From an uncultured Lachnospiraceae bacterium (GTDB taxonomy: Bacteria > Bacillota > Clostridia > Lachnospirales > Lachnospiraceae): a DNA stretch of 64,000 bases. Below, piece after piece: positions 25,633 through 35,031 of this stretch. The stretch spans positions 1-64,000 of the forward strand of contig CATJIO010000095.1 of NCBI GenBank assembly GCA_949740725.1. The letters are read 5' to 3'. The notes below the pieces were generated by a model. It worked only from the letters and a program-made list of their open reading frames with translations. It searched no databases and was not told the DNA's origin. The position numbers and the translations under genes were made by a program. The stretch's first letter is position 1; each line of letters starts with the position of its first letter.

Positions 25633-26730
25633 TTACTGTACAACATCTTTTGTCAAAATGGAAACGCCGGTATCAATGTATTCGGGAGCTACAGAGCCGC
25701 CATTAATTGCAGTGATAGCAGCATACATTCCTTCATAACCCATAACGTCAGGATTCTGAGCCATGGTGCAGATCAGGGCACCATCCTTGATCAGCTGAAT
25801 AACAGCATCAGACTTATCCATACCAGCAGCGATAATGCTATTGCCTTCTTCAGCTACAGCATTGCCAACACCTACACAGGAGCCTTCATTTGCACCGAAG
25901 AGAGCAACACAGCCCTGGGAGATAAAGTTAGCAGCTGCATCTTTAGACTTGGCTGCATCGCCGTCCGCGTACTGAGTTTCCAAAATCTCAAAAGCAGTGC
26001 CTTCGAAAGCGGAACGGAAGCCCTCGTCACGGTCAACGGTGGAGGTGGTAGCTGCGTTTACGGATACGATACCAATCTTGCCTTCCTCGATGCCCTTTTC
26101 TTTTAATGCAGCCAGAACCTGCTCGCCTGCGGTCTTACCAGCGGAGCGATTGTCGGTTCCTAATCTCTGTACACAGGGATAGTTGGCAAAGGAGTCTACC
26201 TGTACGATCTTAACGCCAGCTTGATCGGCTTCTTCAAGAGCCGCGGTGATGGCATCTGGTCCATTGGCGGAAACCAGAATCGCGGTAGCGCCGTCGGCAA
26301 CTGCGTTATTTACACATTCAATCTGCTTTGCGTCATCCTTTACGTCCGGGGCAATCCACTTATACTCACAGCCTAATTCCTCTGCTGCTTGCTGGCATCC
26401 CTTATCCATATTTACCCAATGCTGATCCATGGAGTCAATGGTAATTAATACTACCTTCTGTCCGGCTCCATCTCCCGGCTTTGCAATATCGCCAGTTTCT
26501 CCGGAAAGCATATCATTTGCGGCTGCAGGAGCCTCTTCCTTCTCTGCTTCGGTTTCCGGGGCTTCCTCCGCCGTGGTCTCCTCTTTGGCCTCTTCCTTTG
26601 CCTCGGTTGCCGCTGCGGTAGTGGTCTCCGTCGGAGCTGCCGTGGTTTCATTGGAGGATGAGGAACAGCCTGCCAACAGGGTGGCTGCCATGGCTGCCGC
26701 CATCATAAGAGATAATGCTTTTTTCTTCAT
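25633..26730 (-). CDS. Sugar ABC transporter substrate-binding lipoprotein
   Basis: Lipid-anchored binding protein of the ribose/xylose-type (periplasmic-binding I) family. From the ATG at 26730 (GGAAGG before it) there is a lipoprotein signal with LLAGC, Cys22. A Thr/Glu/Ala-rich linker of about 55 residues follows, then the binding fold (VVLITIDSMDQHWVNMDKGCQQAAEELG, LFGANEGSCVGV, INGGSV). Length 365. It is the last gene of the epimerase-ATPase-permease operon. The sugar is unknown; the RbsB-type family binds pentoses or hexoses. Confidence 0.92.
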   Translation of the reverse strand: MKKKALSLMMAAAMAATLLAGCSSSSNETTAAPTETTTAAATEAKEEAKEETTAEEAPETEAEKEEAPAAANDMLSGETGDIAKPGDGAGQKVVLITIDSMDQHWVNMDKGCQQAAEELGCEYKWIAPDVKDDAKQIECVNNAVADGATAILVSANGPDAITAALEEADQAGVKIVQVDSFANYPCVQRLGTDNRSAGKTAGEQVLAALKEKGIEEGKIGIVSVNAATTSTVDRDEGFRSAFEGTAFEILETQYADGDAAKSKDAAANFISQGCVALFGANEGSCVGVGNAVAEEGNSIIAAGMDKSDAVIQLIKDGALICTMAQNPDVMGYEGMYAAITAINGGSVAPEYIDTGVSILTKDVVQ

Positions 26731-26806
26731 AATACGATACCTTCCTTTCTTAAACCTTTGTTTTATTAAAAGCATAAACTGCTTTTAAACGAAATGTCCA
26801 TAGGCC

Positions 26807-27823
26807 TCAGGCTGCCTTGTGCTTTTTCGCCTTGCCCTTTCCGGTTCTCACGATTACATCCAGAAGAACCGCTACTACAACGATGATACCGATAACAATG
26901 TTACGGATAGCTACCGGAGCGCCGGCAAATTGAAGTCCATTCTGGAGAACCCCCCAGATAGCAGCGCCGATGACCGTTCCCAGCAGGATACCAGATCCGC
27001 CTAATGTGGATACACCGCCAATTACCGAGGCAGCTACCGCGTACATTTCATAAGAAGTACCGGCATCCATTGTTCCAGTACCAGTAGATGCACAGGTAAT
27101 CAAGCCGGTGATACAGGCACAGAAGGCAGAAACCACGTAAACGTAGATAATGGTACGACTCACATTAACGCCGGACAGCCTGGCTGCGTCAATATTGCTT
27201 CCTGTGGCATAGATATGACGTCCCGTCCGGGTGCGTCCCATAATATAGTTAAAAAATGCCCATACAATAATGGCAATCCAGAATGCGCTGAAGATGCCGG
27301 CGATCTTTCCACTGTAGAAAAAGGTACGGAAGCCTTTGGCAGCTTCGCCGATGGAATCGGTATTGTAATTACCATTAACAATCTGGGCAATACCTCTTGC
27401 GATGGTCATGGTTCCCAGAGTGGCGATAAATGGCGGCAACTGGCATTTGGAAACCAGGATACCGTTAATGTATCCCACCACCAGACAGCAGATCAGGGTA
27501 ATCAGCACAGCTACCCAGGGATTCACCCCATGGCACATCAGGGTGGCGCTGATCATACAGCTCATTCCCACCACAGAACCAATGGAGAGATCGATATTGC
27601 CAGTAAAGAGCACAAAGGACTGCCCTACGCCGGTTAATAGAGTAGGCGCGATCTGGCGCAGCAGATTGGCGATATTACGGTAGGTAAAGAAGTTGGGATT
27701 GATAAAACCAAACAACATACATAAAACCGCTAAACCAATGGTTACCGTGATTACCTGTCCCATGCCCCGCTGGGATAAAAATCGCTTTACCGGGCTGAGG
27801 TTTTTCTCACTTGCGTTACTCAT
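26807..27823 (-). CDS. Sugar ABC transporter permease, RbsC-like
   Basis: A 338-residue permease of the branched-chain/ribose type (BPD_transp_2) with about nine or ten membrane segments. GNIDLSIGSVVGMS and GGVSTLGGSGILLGTVIGAAIWGVLQNGL are conserved in RbsC-type permeases. A Met four codons upstream is in frame, but GGAGG lies 5 nt before the start chosen. It probably forms a homodimer with the ATPase encoded just upstream. Confidence 0.92.
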   Translation of the reverse strand: MSNASEKNLSPVKRFLSQRGMGQVITVTIGLAVLCMLFGFINPNFFTYRNIANLLRQIAPTLLTGVGQSFVLFTGNIDLSIGSVVGMSCMISATLMCHGVNPWVAVLITLICCLVVGYINGILVSKCQLPPFIATLGTMTIARGIAQIVNGNYNTDSIGEAAKGFRTFFYSGKIAGIFSAFWIAIIVWAFFNYIMGRTRTGRHIYATGSNIDAARLSGVNVSRTIIYVYVVSAFCACITGLITCASTGTGTMDAGTSYEMYAVAASVIGGVSTLGGSGILLGTVIGAAIWGVLQNGLQFAGAPVAIRNIVIGIIVVVAVLLDVIVRTGKGKAKKHKAA

Positions 27824-27857
27824 ATTTTCCTCCATATATCAAGCTTTTTGCTAAGAT

Positions 27858-29384
27858 CTATTTTTTCTCAAACTGGGTTGCCTTGGTTAAGATCTGGTCC
27901 TGGGTGGCTTCCCCTGCCATAAATTCTCCGGTAATCCGCCCGTCACACATAACCAGGATCCGGTCACTCATCCCTAAAACCTCCGGCATTTCCGAGGATA
28001 CGAACATAACGCCGATACCGCTTTGCTTTAATTGATTCATCAGATTATAGATTTCAACCTTTGCCGCCACGTCGATTCCTCTGGTAGGTTCGTCAAAGAT
28101 TACCACACGGGAATCTCTCGCCAGCCACTTAGCTACCACGATCTTTTGCTGATTTCCGCCGGAAAGGCTCCCTGCGTCTACCTGAGCATTGGGCAGCTTG
28201 ATTTTTAGAGACTGGACAGACTGATCCACCATCTCCCTTTCCTTTTTCCGGTTCACCGTACCCAGGGGGCCGCTGCTGAGCATGTCCAGGTTAGGGAGGG
28301 CGATATTATCCGAAATACTGAGCCGAGTGCACAGTCCATCCTTCTTCCGGTCCTCTGGCGCGAGAACCAGTCCAGCCCGAATGGAATCAGAAGGATTATG
28401 GATGATTACCTCTTTTCCATCGATAAAGATCTGCCCGCTTTCCTTTGGGTCAATGCCAAAGATGGCCCGTGTGGTTTCCGTCCGTCCGGCTCCCATAAGC
28501 CCGGCGATTCCCACGATCTCCCCTTCATATAATTCTAGGTTTATATTCCGCACCAAAGGTCCGGCATTTAAGTTCTTTACCTCCAGAATCTTCTTACCCT
28601 TTTGACAGGATACATGGGGGAACTTTTCTTTGATTTCATGGCCTACCATATTGGCAATGATCTCATCCATCTTATGAATATCGTAAGGCATCTCAGTGAT
28701 GAAATGTCCGTCCCGCATAATAATTACCCGGTCTACGATGTGCTGCAGCTCTTCAAGACGATGGGATATGTACACAATGCCGATTCCGTCTGCTTTCAGC
28801 TGATGGATGATTTTAAATAAATCGTCGATTTCCTTGGAGGTCAGGGCCGAGGTAGGCTCGTCCATGATTAGTACCCGGGCATTTTGAGAAAGAGCCTTTG
28901 CAATTTCTACCATCTGTTGCTTGGAGATGGCCAGATCGCTGACCTGTGCCTTGGGGTCAATATCAATATTTAATTTCTTCAGAATCTCCCTGGTTTCTTC
29001 ATTCATCCGGTCATTGTCTAACCGTTCCTTTTTGACCAGCTCTCTTCCCAGAAAAATATTTTCTGCCACACTTAAATGGGTGCACATATTTAATTCCTGG
29101 TGAATAATTGCCACACCAGCATCCTTGGCCTTGTTGGCGTCCCAATCCTTTACCAGTTTGCCAAATAAATGGATCTCTCCATCATCTCGCTGATAAACAC
29201 CGGACAAAATCTTCATCAGAGTAGATTTACCAGCTCCATTTTCTCCTAAAAGGGCAAGAACCTCGCCGGAGTAGAGATTAAAGCGCACATTATCCAGCGC
29301 CTTTACTCCAGGAAACTCTTTCATAATCCCTGTCATTCTTACCAGCTCTTCGCCCGCCGGCGCAGGAGTTCTGTTTTCTTCCAT
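27858..29384 (-). CDS. Sugar ABC transporter ATP-binding protein, RbsA-like (two ATPase domains)
   Basis: Two tandem ABC domains in about 508 residues. Domain 1 is intact: LLGENGAGKSTLMKIL, VSDLAISKQQMVEIAKAL, VLIMDEPTSALT, YISHRLEE. Domain 2 has the usual RbsA-type divergent Walker A (GLMGAGRTETTRAIFG), the SLSGGNQQK signature and VIFDEPTRGIDV. The frame's first ATG overlaps the upstream stop (ATGA), but GGGAAGGAG stands before the Met six codons later, chosen here. It energises uptake with the permease. Compare it with the dead paralog in the regulatory operon upstream. Confidence 0.93.
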   Translation of the reverse strand: MEENRTPAPAGEELVRMTGIMKEFPGVKALDNVRFNLYSGEVLALLGENGAGKSTLMKILSGVYQRDDGEIHLFGKLVKDWDANKAKDAGVAIIHQELNMCTHLSVAENIFLGRELVKKERLDNDRMNEETREILKKLNIDIDPKAQVSDLAISKQQMVEIAKALSQNARVLIMDEPTSALTSKEIDDLFKIIHQLKADGIGIVYISHRLEELQHIVDRVIIMRDGHFITEMPYDIHKMDEIIANMVGHEIKEKFPHVSCQKGKKILEVKNLNAGPLVRNINLELYEGEIVGIAGLMGAGRTETTRAIFGIDPKESGQIFIDGKEVIIHNPSDSIRAGLVLAPEDRKKDGLCTRLSISDNIALPNLDMLSSGPLGTVNRKKEREMVDQSVQSLKIKLPNAQVDAGSLSGGNQQKIVVAKWLARDSRVVIFDEPTRGIDVAAKVEIYNLMNQLKQSGIGVMFVSSEMPEVLGMSDRILVMCDGRITGEFMAGEATQDQILTKATQFEKK

Positions 29385-29398
29385 ACCTGCTCCTTCCC

Positions 29399-30706
29399 TC
29401 ATTGTGGGATATTTTGTAACATGGATTCAATCCGCAGACAGCATTCCATCATGGCCCGATCCGTGTGGTAAATACATTTCCACTGATTTCCAGTATCCGG
29501 AATAAGTGGTGTGCCATTCCGGCTTAAAAGCTGTCTGGATTCGCCTGCTGTAGGATTATAGAAATAGATCTGATCAAATTCCCACAGCTCCATAAACTTT
29601 TCCAGATAACGGGCATCTCCCGTTACCTCGTAAGCATCAAAAAATCCGGTAAGGGATTCGAAATTTTGCCACCATTCCTTATCGGTGACGATCAACCGTC
29701 CATCGTGGAGGCCATCCCGATAAATCCCGCCATACTGGTGATCCCAGCCGTTTGCTACCGTATAGTCTGCAAATTTCCTGGTAAGCTCTCTGGCAGGCGG
29801 CTGTCCTAATACCTCATAGGCCCGATTCAACAGCCAGGTCAGCTCAATATTGTGGCCATAGGAGGTGGTGTCCAGTGGATTTTTATTGGCGCTCTCCGGA
29901 TCACGGTCATAGTTCCAGGTTCTTCGGATAGAGATGGCAGGCTTTGGCGTAAAGTCGATCTGGAATTGGTTTCTGCCGCACCAATAGTCATAGTCCACCA
30001 TGTGGGTTAACACGACAGAGATGATTTCCTCCAGCGCCCGGCGGTGAACCTCTTTGCCGCTGGCCTCGTAAAGGGTGGTGTAAGCCTCCATAGTATGCAT
30101 GTGGATATCCAGAGATTTTAAATCTCCACCATATACCCCTGGACTTTCCAGCGTCCAGTCCTCACGGAAATTTTCAAAGTATCCGCCATACCGGGTATCC
30201 GCCGCGTATTTTTTCAGGGCGTCGAAGGTGCGCTCAGCATAATCTAAGCCCCTGGGATCCTTGGTGGCAAGGTAATATTCTGCCAACGCATAAATAGCAA
30301 AGGTCTGCCCATATACCAGCTTGCCGTTATCCAGCACCAGGCCCTTTCTATCGGTCACCCAGGCCCAGCCGGTGTGCTCTTTGTCCCAGAAATGGTCAAT
30401 AAAAAAGGTTACTCCCTGCTCAAGAGCCTGCCTGCAATCCTCTTCCCAGCCATAGCGCTTCGCCAGCCCGTTCCGCAAAAGAGCGGAAAATCCCCAGATC
30501 ATCCTGGTCTGAGTCACAATCATCTTATCGGTAGGCGTTAAAACAGCCAGTTTCTTCATGGGATTTCCTTCCCCGTCAAAGCAAACCAGATAGCCGCCGT
30601 ATTCTCGGTCAATACCATGAGAAAGCCAGAAAGGAACACTTTTTTTCATAAAGCCTTCCATTTCTGACTGAATAGTTAACAGTTTTTTTGCTATGTCTTT
30701 CTCCAT
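29399..30706 (-). CDS. N-acylglucosamine 2-epimerase (AGE)-family sugar epimerase/isomerase
   Basis: A 435-residue (alpha/alpha)6-barrel protein like cellobiose 2-epimerase, mannose isomerase or AGE. Conserved elements include GGYLVCFDGEG, YGQTFAIYALAEYY, the histidine-bearing SLDIHMHTMEAYTTLYE, SYGHNIELTWLL and the C-terminal KCIYHTDRAMMECCLRI. It would convert glucose-type and mannose-type reducing ends. It is the first gene of the sugar ABC operon, so its substrate is probably the imported sugar. A beta-mannosidase elsewhere in the window fits manno-oligosaccharide use, but that link is inference. Confidence 0.87.
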   Translation of the reverse strand: MEKDIAKKLLTIQSEMEGFMKKSVPFWLSHGIDREYGGYLVCFDGEGNPMKKLAVLTPTDKMIVTQTRMIWGFSALLRNGLAKRYGWEEDCRQALEQGVTFFIDHFWDKEHTGWAWVTDRKGLVLDNGKLVYGQTFAIYALAEYYLATKDPRGLDYAERTFDALKKYAADTRYGGYFENFREDWTLESPGVYGGDLKSLDIHMHTMEAYTTLYEASGKEVHRRALEEIISVVLTHMVDYDYWCGRNQFQIDFTPKPAISIRRTWNYDRDPESANKNPLDTTSYGHNIELTWLLNRAYEVLGQPPARELTRKFADYTVANGWDHQYGGIYRDGLHDGRLIVTDKEWWQNFESLTGFFDAYEVTGDARYLEKFMELWEFDQIYFYNPTAGESRQLLSRNGTPLIPDTGNQWKCIYHTDRAMMECCLRIESMLQNIPQ

Positions 30707-30745
30707 TTGCCCGCCCCCTTTTCTGATTTTCTTTAGGCTTTAGAC

Positions 30746-30773
30746 ATTATAGCAGATGAGACATTTTTTGTAA
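30746..30773 (-). promoter_or_regulatory. Promoter of the epimerase-sugar ABC operon
   Basis: TTACAA (30773-30768), a 16-nt spacer and TATAAT (30751-30746) on the minus strand, about 40 nt before the epimerase ATG. It lies between the regulatory operon and the transport operon, so the latter can be induced separately. Confidence 0.65.
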
Positions 30774-30805
30774 GGGGAGATTATTCAGAATTAGGTAGAT
30801 ATTTT

Positions 30806-32254
30806 TCAGAAGATTCGGCTGATAATCCCATATTCTTCCGGGTGGAGAGAAACGATATTTTGCCCGTTTTTGATGACTTCTATCCGGTCTGACAGGTACA
30901 GGCAATCCGTAATGTAATTAGTCAAAAGGAGAATGCTAATCCCAGATTCTTTTAGTGCCTTTAACCGTTCCAGAATATAATTCCTGCAACGCATATCTCC
31001 ATAGGCAAAAGGCTTTTTTATAATTAGAATTTTCGGATGAAACAGGCTGATTTTATTGTAGATAAGCCCATATTTTTCTCTCAAGGTCAGTCCGCCAATA
31101 TGCCGTTCGTCCACCAATTCCCCGGCTTCCCGGTAGTATTCATTGCGGACACTGTGAAGGAAAGCTGGCTTTAATATGCTTTTACGCAGCTTCCGATCCA
31201 GGAGGAAACTGAGGTTTTCCAGGTAGGACATTTCCTGAAAAAGGAAGGTCTCTGTAGGATTGTCATCTAGGATAATCATGCTCCGATCTAGACAGTCTCC
31301 TTTCTGCTTTCGAATATCCCTGCCCTGGCAGAGGATGCTTCCCTCATAATCCGTTTCCAGTCCGGTCAGGATGTCTAACAGCTCATCAGTGACCTGATTA
31401 TCCGAGTCCAGCAGGGTGATACATTCCCCTGGCCCAGCGCTTAAATTTAAGTGCTGGATGGCAATGGAGGAGAGATTGTCCAGCTGAATAATGGGATCCC
31501 CAGCCGCCTGGCAGCGGTATGCCTTATACCCTTCAAAAGAGAGCACGTAAGGGGCAAAGGCGGTCTGATGGAAATCCTTTTTTTCGAAGATCCGTTTTAT
31601 CCTGCCGCTGGAAAACAAAGCAATGCGATCACAAATTTCAAACATAATCCAGTGATGATAACAGATGTACAGAGAGGCTACATTTAGCTTTTTCAGCTTT
31701 AAGAGAAACTGATGAAACTTCTCATAGTCTGCCTGGCTAATGATTTTTTCTGGGCTTAAAAAAATAAGAAGGCGGCATCCCATCAGGTAAGCCTTGGCGG
31801 CCTCTACAATGATCCGTTCCATGGTGGATAACCGAGATACCCGCTGATTTAAATTGATGTCAAAAGAAAGTTCCTGGAACACCCGAAGGGCCTGTTCCAT
31901 AAGCACGGTTTCGTTGATTACATACTTTCGAAAGCCTGGACGCATCACAAAAATATTGTCCGCAATGGAGAGATCCTGGATGAGGGAACTTTTTTCATCA
32001 ATGGTGTAAACCTTATTTACAGTATAATCGCTGTTTAAATAGCTGTTAACCAGCCGCCCTTCAAAATAGATTCTTCCAAAATCAATGGGAAGATTTCTGG
32101 CAAGAAGCTTTAACAGTTCGCTTTTCTCCCGATCATTGACTGAGACCAGGCCCAGGATTTCTCCTTCACAAATATAAAAGGAAAAGTTGTCCAGATAAGT
32201 AGCGCCGTCTTCCTGCCTTGTCACATTTTCAAATCGCACAATTTCTTTTTTCAT
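30806..32254 (-). CDS. Degenerate two-domain ABC-ATPase homolog, probably regulatory
   Basis: A 482-residue protein collinear with RbsA-type ATPases but lacking catalytic residues. Domain 1: Walker A region reads SVNDREKS (38-45) with its glycines lost, signature LSTMER (142-147), Walker B LLIFLSPE (162-169) without Asp-Glu, and H-loop CYHHW. Domain 2: Walker A replaced by LLDSDNQVTD (281-290) and Walker B by ILIIKKP (409-415). The frame is uninterrupted, so it is maintained, not decaying. It is encoded 7 nt after a histidine kinase and response regulator, far from any permease partner of its own. A sensing or coupling role is inferred. Confidence 0.8.
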   Translation of the reverse strand: MKKEIVRFENVTRQEDGATYLDNFSFYICEGEILGLVSVNDREKSELLKLLARNLPIDFGRIYFEGRLVNSYLNSDYTVNKVYTIDEKSSLIQDLSIADNIFVMRPGFRKYVINETVLMEQALRVFQELSFDINLNQRVSRLSTMERIIVEAAKAYLMGCRLLIFLSPEKIISQADYEKFHQFLLKLKKLNVASLYICYHHWIMFEICDRIALFSSGRIKRIFEKKDFHQTAFAPYVLSFEGYKAYRCQAAGDPIIQLDNLSSIAIQHLNLSAGPGECITLLDSDNQVTDELLDILTGLETDYEGSILCQGRDIRKQKGDCLDRSMIILDDNPTETFLFQEMSYLENLSFLLDRKLRKSILKPAFLHSVRNEYYREAGELVDERHIGGLTLREKYGLIYNKISLFHPKILIIKKPFAYGDMRCRNYILERLKALKESGISILLLTNYITDCLYLSDRIEVIKNGQNIVSLHPEEYGIISRIF

Positions 32255-32261
32255 CGTTGGC

Positions 32262-33266
32262 TTAATCCTTAACTACGGGAAGGGTGATCTCTGCGTCGGT
32301 GCCTGCATTTGGCTGGCTGTAGATATAAATTCCATATTCTTCTCCAAAGAGAAGCTTGATTCGGTTATTCACATTGCGAACAGCAATGCCATTTCTGCTG
32401 CTGCCCTCGGATGCATCTTCCAGACGAAGGGAGCGGAGAGTCTCATTGATCTTCTTTACCTGTTCTTTCCCCATACCGATTCCATCATCGGAAATCATGA
32501 TAATCAGGTGGCAGTCGGTCATGGTGATCTTTATGGTCAGCTGCCCTGTACCGATCTTCTGCTCAAGGCCGTGATAAATAGCATTTTCCACAAGGGGCTG
32601 CAGGGTAAGTTTTGGTATCTGACAACGGAGAACCTCATATTCATCATCACAGTCATAGCTGACACTGAATTTTAGCTTATCACCGAACCGAAATTGCTGA
32701 ATGTAATAATAATTTTCCACATTTGCCAGCTCCTCCTCCAGGGATACCAGGTTATTTACCTGAGAGATGGTATAGCGGAAATAGGTAGCTAGAGCTTCGG
32801 TCATTTCTGCAATGGTGTCCACTCCTGCGATTACCGCCTCCGCTCTGATCCCCTCCAATGTATTATAGAGAAAATGAGGATTGATTTGGTTCTGGAGAGC
32901 CAGGTATTCTGACTGCTTTTTCGAGGTGCTGATCAGCTTATTCTTGTCCAAAAGGACAAAAAAACGCTGGAACATTGCCTGCTCTTCTGAGCTTAAAGGA
33001 TATTCCAGGTTATAAATATCCTCATAGCTATCTCCCTTGGCAAACATAGATTTTATCCGATTATTCAGCATTAGCGGGCGATAAATTTCCCGGTAACCGT
33101 AGTACATTAAAAAGAGGAAAATAACGGTCAACACCGTGGAAAAAATTTTCACTTTAAGGTATGCGCTTTCCTGAATAAAAATAGCAAGAAGGAGGGCCAA
33201 CATAAAAATCATGGAGGCGACAGCAAAGTAGCGGATTCGGTTTAAGAGATATCTCTTGTTTCTCAT
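32262..33266 (-). CDS. Sensor histidine kinase, YesM/LytS type
   Basis: A 334-residue membrane kinase with two hydrophobic segments near residues 12-31 and 40-57 and almost no extracellular loop. The phosphoacceptor is His131 in NQINPHFLYNTLEGI. The ATPase domain has LQPLVENAIYHG and SDDGIGMG. The tiny external loop means it probably senses within the membrane or through a partner protein. Its ATG overlaps the stop of the response regulator gene (ATGA), with AGGAAG upstream. It forms an operon with the regulator and the degenerate ATPase. Confidence 0.92.
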   Translation of the reverse strand: MRNKRYLLNRIRYFAVASMIFMLALLLAIFIQESAYLKVKIFSTVLTVIFLFLMYYGYREIYRPLMLNNRIKSMFAKGDSYEDIYNLEYPLSSEEQAMFQRFFVLLDKNKLISTSKKQSEYLALQNQINPHFLYNTLEGIRAEAVIAGVDTIAEMTEALATYFRYTISQVNNLVSLEEELANVENYYYIQQFRFGDKLKFSVSYDCDDEYEVLRCQIPKLTLQPLVENAIYHGLEQKIGTGQLTIKITMTDCHLIIMISDDGIGMGKEQVKKINETLRSLRLEDASEGSSRNGIAVRNVNNRIKLLFGEEYGIYIYSQPNAGTDAEITLPVVKD

Positions 33267-34888
33267 GAGTAGATCTTCCTGTATTCTCCCGGCTTTAATC
33301 CGGTATATTTGATAAAGCACTTGGTAAAGTATTTCACATCCCCATAACCGACTTTTTCGCAGACCAGATGCATTCCATCATTGGTAGTAACCAATATTTT
33401 TTTTGGGGCTTCCATTCGGGCCGACTGAAGGAATTCCAGGAAAGAGACGCCGGTTTCTTTCTTAAAAAGAGTACTGAAATAATTGGGGGCAAAGCCTGCC
33501 ATGGCGCTGACCTCTTCTAAGGTTATGGGCTTTTGATAGTTATCTTGAATATATTGTTTGGCCAGCCGGATAGGTTTATTATCCTCAGAGCGTTTTACTT
33601 CCACCGCGTTTTTAAAGGAGGTGCAGATGGTATTGGCAAGATGGCTGAATAACCGCTGGATATTGGGACAGTCGTCAGCCGACTGGTTAAAGGTATCCAT
33701 GAATTTCTTCTCGTTTTCGATATTTATTTTTTTATTTTTCATGTAGAAGAGGTAAAGGTTGCACACCTCTTTTGACAGCTGTAGAACCTCATAACCAGTG
33801 ACCTCGGGAGTCCCTTGAAGCTGCTCCATCAGGCAATAGATTACTGTCCGCATTTCTACTACATTTAAGCTTTCCAACGCCCGCTCAAAATCTTTATTAA
33901 AGCGATGGAAATCGTCGCTGTTGATAAAATGATCGTTGCGCTGCTGCTGGAAATCAATGGTTTCAATTACCCGCCCAGTTCCATTGATAATCCGCTGGTG
34001 GAGCATAAATCGGGCCTGGGAAAGAGAGGATCGGATTTGATGTCCTCTGTTCCAAGGGGCAGCTTCTCCGACACCGATGGTAATTTCAATTTCCTGGATA
34101 ATGGATTCCAGAGTTTTCAGCGCATCCAGCATCTGGCGGATTCCCCTGCGGACATTTTTCAACGCATCCTCATTGTAATTCATTAAAATGTAGGTGGTGG
34201 AACATTCCACATAAATTTCATAGTCAAAGCAGTCAGTGGCTAAAAGCTGGGCAGTTAAGTCTGTGGCTTTGTTGGCCAGAAAAGTGAGATTGCTGTCATC
34301 GTGGCCGATATTGTCAAACTTAATTCCGATCACTTGAAATAATCCTTCACGGAAATGGAAGTGATACTGGCTGTTTACCACGCTCATGGACTGACTGGTT
34401 TCCTGGTGTAAGCTGCTGTAAATAATTTGTGAGATAAAACTGGTGCGAAGCCTGCCGGCGTCATTTTTTAGTACCAGGCGGACTCGCTCCTCGAAGCTGA
34501 GCTGTTCATGCTTTTCTTTATAAATGGCGACGATCTTTATTAAGGTATCCCGCAGTTCTTCTTTGCGGATGGGCTTTAAGAGATAATTCCGGACGCCATA
34601 ACGGATGGCAGTCTGAGCGTATTCAAAATGCCGGTATCCACTGATGATGATGATCTCAGTATCTGGGGAATGTTCTTTTATTCTAGCGATCAGCTCCATG
34701 CCGTCGATTCCCGGCATGCGGATATCGGTAATAATAATTTCTGGCTTATGCTCCATGGCCTCTTTGATGGCAGATAATCCATTAGAAGCAGTAGCTACTA
34801 CCTGAAGCCCTAAATTTTCCCAGTCTACCAGCTTTAAAATCAGCTGGCATATTTTTTCTTCATCATCTGCGATTAAAACCTTCAGCAT
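33263..34888 (-). CDS. AraC-type response regulator, YesN-like
   Basis: A 541-residue regulator. The receiver domain occupies residues 1-120 with acceptor Asp55 in IIITDIRMPG and the acidic pair near residue 8. A long middle region (about 150-420) of unknown fold follows, then two AraC-type helix-turn-helix motifs at the C-terminus (ITLEEVSAMAGFAPNYFSTLFKKETG and GYGDVKYFTKCFIKYTGLKPGEYR). The start at MLKVLIADDEE is chosen by homology. It probably activates the neighbouring sugar-uptake operon in answer to the adjacent kinase. Confidence 0.92.
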   Translation of the reverse strand: MLKVLIADDEEKICQLILKLVDWENLGLQVVATASNGLSAIKEAMEHKPEIIITDIRMPGIDGMELIARIKEHSPDTEIIIISGYRHFEYAQTAIRYGVRNYLLKPIRKEELRDTLIKIVAIYKEKHEQLSFEERVRLVLKNDAGRLRTSFISQIIYSSLHQETSQSMSVVNSQYHFHFREGLFQVIGIKFDNIGHDDSNLTFLANKATDLTAQLLATDCFDYEIYVECSTTYILMNYNEDALKNVRRGIRQMLDALKTLESIIQEIEITIGVGEAAPWNRGHQIRSSLSQARFMLHQRIINGTGRVIETIDFQQQRNDHFINSDDFHRFNKDFERALESLNVVEMRTVIYCLMEQLQGTPEVTGYEVLQLSKEVCNLYLFYMKNKKINIENEKKFMDTFNQSADDCPNIQRLFSHLANTICTSFKNAVEVKRSEDNKPIRLAKQYIQDNYQKPITLEEVSAMAGFAPNYFSTLFKKETGVSFLEFLQSARMEAPKKILVTTNDGMHLVCEKVGYGDVKYFTKCFIKYTGLKPGEYRKIYS

Positions 34889-35031
34889 ACCTGTATCCTT
34901 TCCGTACCCTTTGCTTCTGTTTGCGGTCAGATGCTCATAACAACAATCTTTTCCTACGTAACAGTTTACCATTTTTAAAACGCTTTTACCAGAGGTTTAC
35001 TTTGATATTTCTACACTTCAAAATTATGTAC

